7,984 nt of DNA, taken from an uncultured Bacilli bacterium (GTDB lineage Bacteria > Bacillota_I > Bacilli_A > RF39 > UBA660). Below, in pieces: positions 4,977 through 7,984 of this stretch. Positions within the stretch are counted from its first letter, which is position 1, and each line of letters starts with the position of its first letter. Both the position numbers and the translations under genes were made by a program. The notes beneath the pieces are model-generated. The model saw only the letters and a list, made by a program, of their open reading frames with translations. It searched no databases and was not told where the DNA came from. The DNA lies in the NCBI GenBank assembly GCA_947630415.1, contig CANRHM010000055.1:1-7984 (forward strand). Reading direction: 5' to 3'.

Positions 4977-7013
4977 CTATTTTTCTTCTTTGTGTTCTCT
5001 CATGGCAAGGGTTGCTTCGTTAATGGCATCATCGATTAACTTGATATCATCGGTAATCATACTATAACCAATTGCAGCACCAAATCCATGTGGTAATTCT
5101 TTTAATTCTTTGGTTAACTTTTTGGTATAAGTAATCACTTGTTGTTCACTATAACCTACTAGATAAATTAAGAATTCATTTCCGTCCGTTCTAATGATTT
5201 CACTATTTTCAAGTTGGGTATTTACAAGGATACCCGCTGCTTTAATAATGAGTTCATCTCCTGCTTCATGTCCATAATTATCGTTTACGTATTTAACATT
5301 ATTCAAGTCAATGATTACAATCGATTGAGGATATACTTGATTTTCATCCCAAGAAGCAATATTTAAATTCAAATAATTACGGTTCTTAAGAGACGTTAAC
5401 ATATCGGTATATTTTCTACGATCTTCTTTACGTACTTCTTTGACTTTCTTTTTTTTCTTTAAGAATAAGTATAACGCAAGGAGTACTAGTAAAGGTAATA
5501 GAATTGCGCCTAAGACAATGAAGTATAACTGTTCAAACGTCGTACGTTCTAACAAGGTCTTATTTAAGTTATTAAGTCCCGTATTACGATAGTTATAGTA
5601 AGAATTGGTATTAATGATATGGTTAAACAATTGGTAGAAAGTATCGTCTTCGGTCTTTACCATAAACTTGTAATCATTCGTCATATAATTTTCATACAAC
5701 ATTTCATAGTCTTTGAAAATCGTATTACGGTTATACAAATAAGTTTCACGATCTACTACGATTAAATTGTCGTTTGAAGTTAATTCCTTGATAGATGTAA
5801 ATTCTTGGATATTTGCTCTACTATTGTCTTTAAAGTAATTAAACAATGCATCGTTTTTGATCATGTTGATTTTATTTCCTTTAAGGCTTTCAAAAGAAGT
5901 AACCGTTTCTTCAAATGATGTCTTTCCTAATACCACATATTTTTCAATAAATGGTGATACGGTTTCTGTATAATGATCGTTCGATGAATTATCGTAGTTG
6001 AAATAGATATCTACTTCGCCTTGACTAATCGCATTTTTTAACTGTTCCATGGAATCGTACTTACGATATGTAAATTCAATTCCTGTAAGTCTTGCCATAC
6101 GTTCAATGTATTCTCCTGCAATTCCTTCTACTTTATTGTCGATGGATACTTCGTATGGGGCATTTTCTACATATCCATATATATAGTTTTTAGAAATTAA
6201 GTCCGCTCTTGTTTTATCATTGATGTTATTTTGTTCAATATAGTAATTTAAATAAGCTTTATTGTAAGCACTTACATAATAATTTCTTTTCCAACGATCA
6301 AAGTATTTCGATAGAATTTCATTTAATCTTGCATCTTCCTCTTTATCACTTAAAGAAAGTACAATCTTTTTACTTAATTCGGTAAAAGAATAATTAATCT
6401 TGTAACCAGTCGTTTTAATGGTTTCTTCTAAGTAAGTGATCTTTGGCATAATCATCATGTCAATGGTTCCATTTTCAAGAGAAGATTTCATCGCATCCAT
6501 CGTATCATAGGATTCAAGTGTAAGATTACTTGCTGTTTTTAAGTAGTAACTTACTTCGGCATAATCACTTGTTAAAACTCCAATGGTCTTATTTTTAATA
6601 TCAGAAATCGTGTTGATTTTAGTGTTGGTTTTAGAAACCATAACATAGTAATCTTCGGCAATTAGAATATCTTTGTTGGTTAAGGTATCTTCGTTATTTA
6701 AAAGACGAATACGGTACCCATTACTTTGAGTAGAACTGGTGCTAAGATAAGGAAGTTTATTGAACTCTAATCCTGTTGCACTTTCAAAATCGGCAAGAAA
6801 CTGGAAAAGTACTCCACTTCCGTTGATTCCAAACAAAGGTAGGTCATTGATAATTTCAAAATCGACCTTGGTACTCGAATGTTCTTCTAGCCATCTTCTT
6901 TCCGTAACATTTAAACTCGTTTCACTATCTTCGTGATTGAAATAGTAAAAGACCCCTACAAAAGTAGCTAGGGCAATTAGAATCGGGATGATAATAAATA
7001 ACTTCTTTTTCAT
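4977..7013 (-). CDS. Membrane sensor: two extracellular solute-binding domains and a GGDEF domain
   Basis: This 678-residue protein has an N-terminal membrane anchor (5-24) and two tandem SBP_bac_3-like domains (about 44-250 and 275-480), the first opening with VTERRWLEEH as in BvgS-type Venus flytrap sensors. A second transmembrane helix (496-518) is followed by a KKKKK stop-transfer cluster and a GGDEF domain (about 531-678). The GGDEF domain keeps DMLTSLKNRNYL (537-548), the metal Asp569 in VIIDLNN, and VNDNYGHEAGD (576-586). The signature itself is DGNEF (610-614) after R608: the first Gly is Asp and the third-position acidic metal ligand is Asn612, while Glu613 is kept. The RxxD inhibitory site is absent (LENS at 601-604). 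It is therefore a ligand-sensing diguanylate cyclase or a degenerate, catalytically weak relative that binds GTP. The start ATG overlaps the stop of the preceding gene (TAATG) and has GGTGA at 7 nt, so the two are translationally coupled. The ligand is likely a small polar solute such as an amino acid. Confidence 0.9.
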   Translation of the reverse strand: MKKKLFIIIPILIALATFVGVFYYFNHEDSETSLNVTERRWLEEHSSTKVDFEIINDLPLFGINGSGVLFQFLADFESATGLEFNKLPYLSTSSTQSNGYRIRLLNNEDTLTNKDILIAEDYYVMVSKTNTKINTISDIKNKTIGVLTSDYAEVSYYLKTASNLTLESYDTMDAMKSSLENGTIDMMIMPKITYLEETIKTTGYKINYSFTELSKKIVLSLSDKEEDARLNEILSKYFDRWKRNYYVSAYNKAYLNYYIEQNNINDKTRADLISKNYIYGYVENAPYEVSIDNKVEGIAGEYIERMARLTGIEFTYRKYDSMEQLKNAISQGEVDIYFNYDNSSNDHYTETVSPFIEKYVVLGKTSFEETVTSFESLKGNKINMIKNDALFNYFKDNSRANIQEFTSIKELTSNDNLIVVDRETYLYNRNTIFKDYEMLYENYMTNDYKFMVKTEDDTFYQLFNHIINTNSYYNYRNTGLNNLNKTLLERTTFEQLYFIVLGAILLPLLVLLALYLFLKKKKKVKEVRKEDRRKYTDMLTSLKNRNYLNLNIASWDENQVYPQSIVIIDLNNVKYVNDNYGHEAGDELIIKAAGILVNTQLENSEIIRTDGNEFLIYLVGYSEQQVITYTKKLTKELKELPHGFGAAIGYSMITDDIKLIDDAINEATLAMREHKEEK

Positions 7014-7477
7014 TATTCAGTCACCCTATCTTTAGTCCATACGAACTCACTACTAGTTTTATGTTTAGAAGCAATCATAGGAAAATCGGTTTTTTCTTTA
7101 TCTTCTTTACTGACAATGAGTTGAAAATCATAGAAAGATTTTTGATCATCACTAAACTCATCTAAGACTAATTTCCCTAACGATTTAGCTTGATCCGTCG
7201 TGGCATCATTGGAAACCGTAACCGAAACTTTTACCAAAAGACATTTCTCATCCGTTGAAACATTACTAACAAATTTTTGACTTTCTAGACTTTCTTTTAC
7301 TTTTTGGTACGTCTCACTAGCAATGGGATGAAGATCCTTACCCTCATCTCTTCCATAGCAAATATCACTTTCATTATTGGTTACTAATAAGGAATAGGCA
7401 AAATGACCTGCCACCACTAAAATAATGAAAACAAGGATAGCAGCAAGGGTCATTTTATATTGTTTAATAAAATTCAT
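7013..7477 (-). CDS. Small membrane-anchored extracytoplasmic protein of unknown function
   Basis: This 154-residue protein has a short basic N-terminus, one transmembrane helix (about 9-32) and an extracytoplasmic domain of about 120 residues. It has two cysteines, Cys40 and Cys79, that could form a disulfide. Predicted elements alternate helix and strand: helix 55-67, strand 78-89, helix 94-109, strand 114-124, and a final strand pair near 131-147. I do not recognise the family. The anchor has no lipobox cysteine, so it is not a lipoprotein. The start ATG has GAGG at 7 nt, and the gene is the first behind the promoter at 7503-7531. Its TAA overlaps the ATG of the GGDEF sensor, so the two proteins are made together; a partner or accessory subunit for the sensor's extracellular domains is a reasonable inference without direct support. 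Confidence 0.75.
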   Translation of the reverse strand: MNFIKQYKMTLAAILVFIILVVAGHFAYSLLVTNNESDICYGRDEGKDLHPIASETYQKVKESLESQKFVSNVSTDEKCLLVKVSVTVSNDATTDQAKSLGKLVLDEFSDDQKSFYDFQLIVSKEDKEKTDFPMIASKHKTSSEFVWTKDRVTE

Positions 7478-7502
7478 TCTTCCACCTCTTTATTGTAGTT
7501 CT

Positions 7503-7531
7503 ATTATACAATAAGTTTCAGGGTTATGCAA
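7503..7531 (-). promoter_or_regulatory. Vegetative promoter for the sensor operon
   Basis: On the minus strand TTGCAT (7531-7526), a 17-nt spacer and TATAAT (7508-7503) lie 26-54 nt upstream of the small membrane protein's ATG. The -10 is perfect, the spacing is optimal and the -35 matches four of six. The -35 begins three bases after the gatB stop codon. No good terminator separates gatB from it, so read-through from gatB may add to expression. Confidence 0.75.
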
Positions 7532-7534
7532 TTC

Positions 7535-7984
7535 TTACTTGGTTAACTCTTCGAGTAAGAGTTTGTTCACTAAGACGGGATTGGCTCCCCCTTTTGTTTC
7601 TTTCATAATCTGTCCCATCAAGTATTTTAGGGCACGTTCTTTTCCAGCATGGTAATCATCGACACTAGCTTGGTTTTCAAGAAGTACTTTTTTAACGACT
7701 TGGTTAAGACTATCGGTATCGTTTACTTGAGTAATACCATGTTTCTTAATGACTTCATCGATAGGTAAATCCGTTTCAAGTAAATCAGTAAAAATCTCTT
7801 TTAAGATTTTACTCGTAAGACTTCCTTCTTCAAGACGTTTAACAACATCCGTTAATTTTTCCATCGATAGTTTGGTATCGGTAATCTTTTTTCTATTCTT
7901 ATTCAAATAAGCAAGGGTATCCCCTAATAGAATATTACTCGCAAGGACTAAATTTAATTCCTCGGGAGCACTTAATAAAAAGTC
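7535..7984 (-). CDS. gatB: Asp/Glu-tRNA amidotransferase subunit B, C-terminal part
   Basis: This is the last 149 residues of GatB; the frame is open through the right edge of the window, so the 5' part is missing. GatB with GatA and GatC converts misacylated Glu-tRNA(Gln), and often Asp-tRNA(Asn), to the amide form in the cytoplasm. The visible part is the end of the central region (ILLGDTLAYLNK, matching the usual GDVSAYLNK-type segment) and the helical GatB/YqeY tail domain. Family marks include LEEGSLTSKILKEIFTDLLE, DDYHAGKERALKYLMGQIMK and TKGGANPVLVNKLLLEEL, which place the end of the protein as expected. A TTG at 7906 is only an internal Leu codon, because homology continues upstream of it. 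Its stop TAA at 7535 is followed closely by the promoter of the sensor operon. Confidence 0.95.
   Translation of the reverse strand, partial: DFLLSAPEELNLVLASNILLGDTLAYLNKNRKKITDTKLSMEKLTDVVKRLEEGSLTSKILKEIFTDLLETDLPIDEVIKKHGITQVNDTDSLNQVVKKVLLENQASVDDYHAGKERALKYLMGQIMKETKGGANPVLVNKLLLEELTK

Noticed and set aside
7478..7534. A terminator after gatB formed by ATTGTA and TACAAT
   Set aside because: The stem is six weak A/T-rich pairs with no following T-run, and it overlaps the -10 of the sensor operon promoter.

Overview
The window is AT-rich, densely packed DNA from a low-GC Gram-positive bacterium, most likely a gut-type member of the Bacilli (Erysipelotrichales or the RF39/Mycoplasmatota-like lineages). 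The evidence is a GatB C-terminus of Firmicutes type, GGAGG-type ribosome binding sites, and a pair of soluble proteins with IRP.L / GSYPQ.AV motifs that I associate from memory with such genomes. Tryptophan is encoded by TGG inside full-length genes, so the code is standard and TGA is not Trp. The lineage call is an inference. Every gene I accept lies on the minus strand, so transcription runs from right to left.

Right side (7984 to 4136). The C-terminal 149 residues of GatB, a subunit of the Glu/Asp-tRNA amidotransferase, enter from the right edge. Directly after its stop codon is a good vegetative promoter (TTGCAT-17-TATAAT). It starts a three-gene operon: a small membrane-anchored protein of unknown function, a large sensor with two extracellular solute-binding domains and a cytoplasmic GGDEF domain, and a YihY/BrkB-type membrane protein. 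The first two genes overlap as TAATG. The operon ends in an intrinsic terminator that uses the last codons of the YihY gene. The GGDEF signature is degenerate (DGNEF), so whether it makes c-di-GMP is open.

Middle (4135 to 2315). An extended -10 promoter abuts that terminator and drives two adjacent paralogous genes of unknown function, which end in a long 21-bp hairpin terminator.

Left side (2179 to 1). A regulator with two tandem Xre-type DNA-binding domains precedes a short collagen-like protein (13 Gly-X-Y triplets and two copies of a 37-residue C-terminal repeat). Next comes a family 2 glycosyltransferase with TPR repeats. Collagen and glycosyltransferase are in the same reading frame, separated by one TAG and two codons, and the glycosyltransferase has no ribosome binding site of its own. 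The simplest reading is a surface or spore collagen and the enzyme that glycosylates it. The unit ends in a terminator that includes the glycosyltransferase stop codon.

The most striking feature is at the left edge (8-35, minus strand). It is a perfect-consensus promoter, TTGACA-16-TATAAT, preceded by A-tracts, whose spacer contains a run of nine G. This is the layout of the phase-variable porA promoter of Neisseria meningitidis. It points at a gene just outside the window, immediately downstream of the collagen/glycosyltransferase unit, which is probably switched or tuned by slippage of the G tract.
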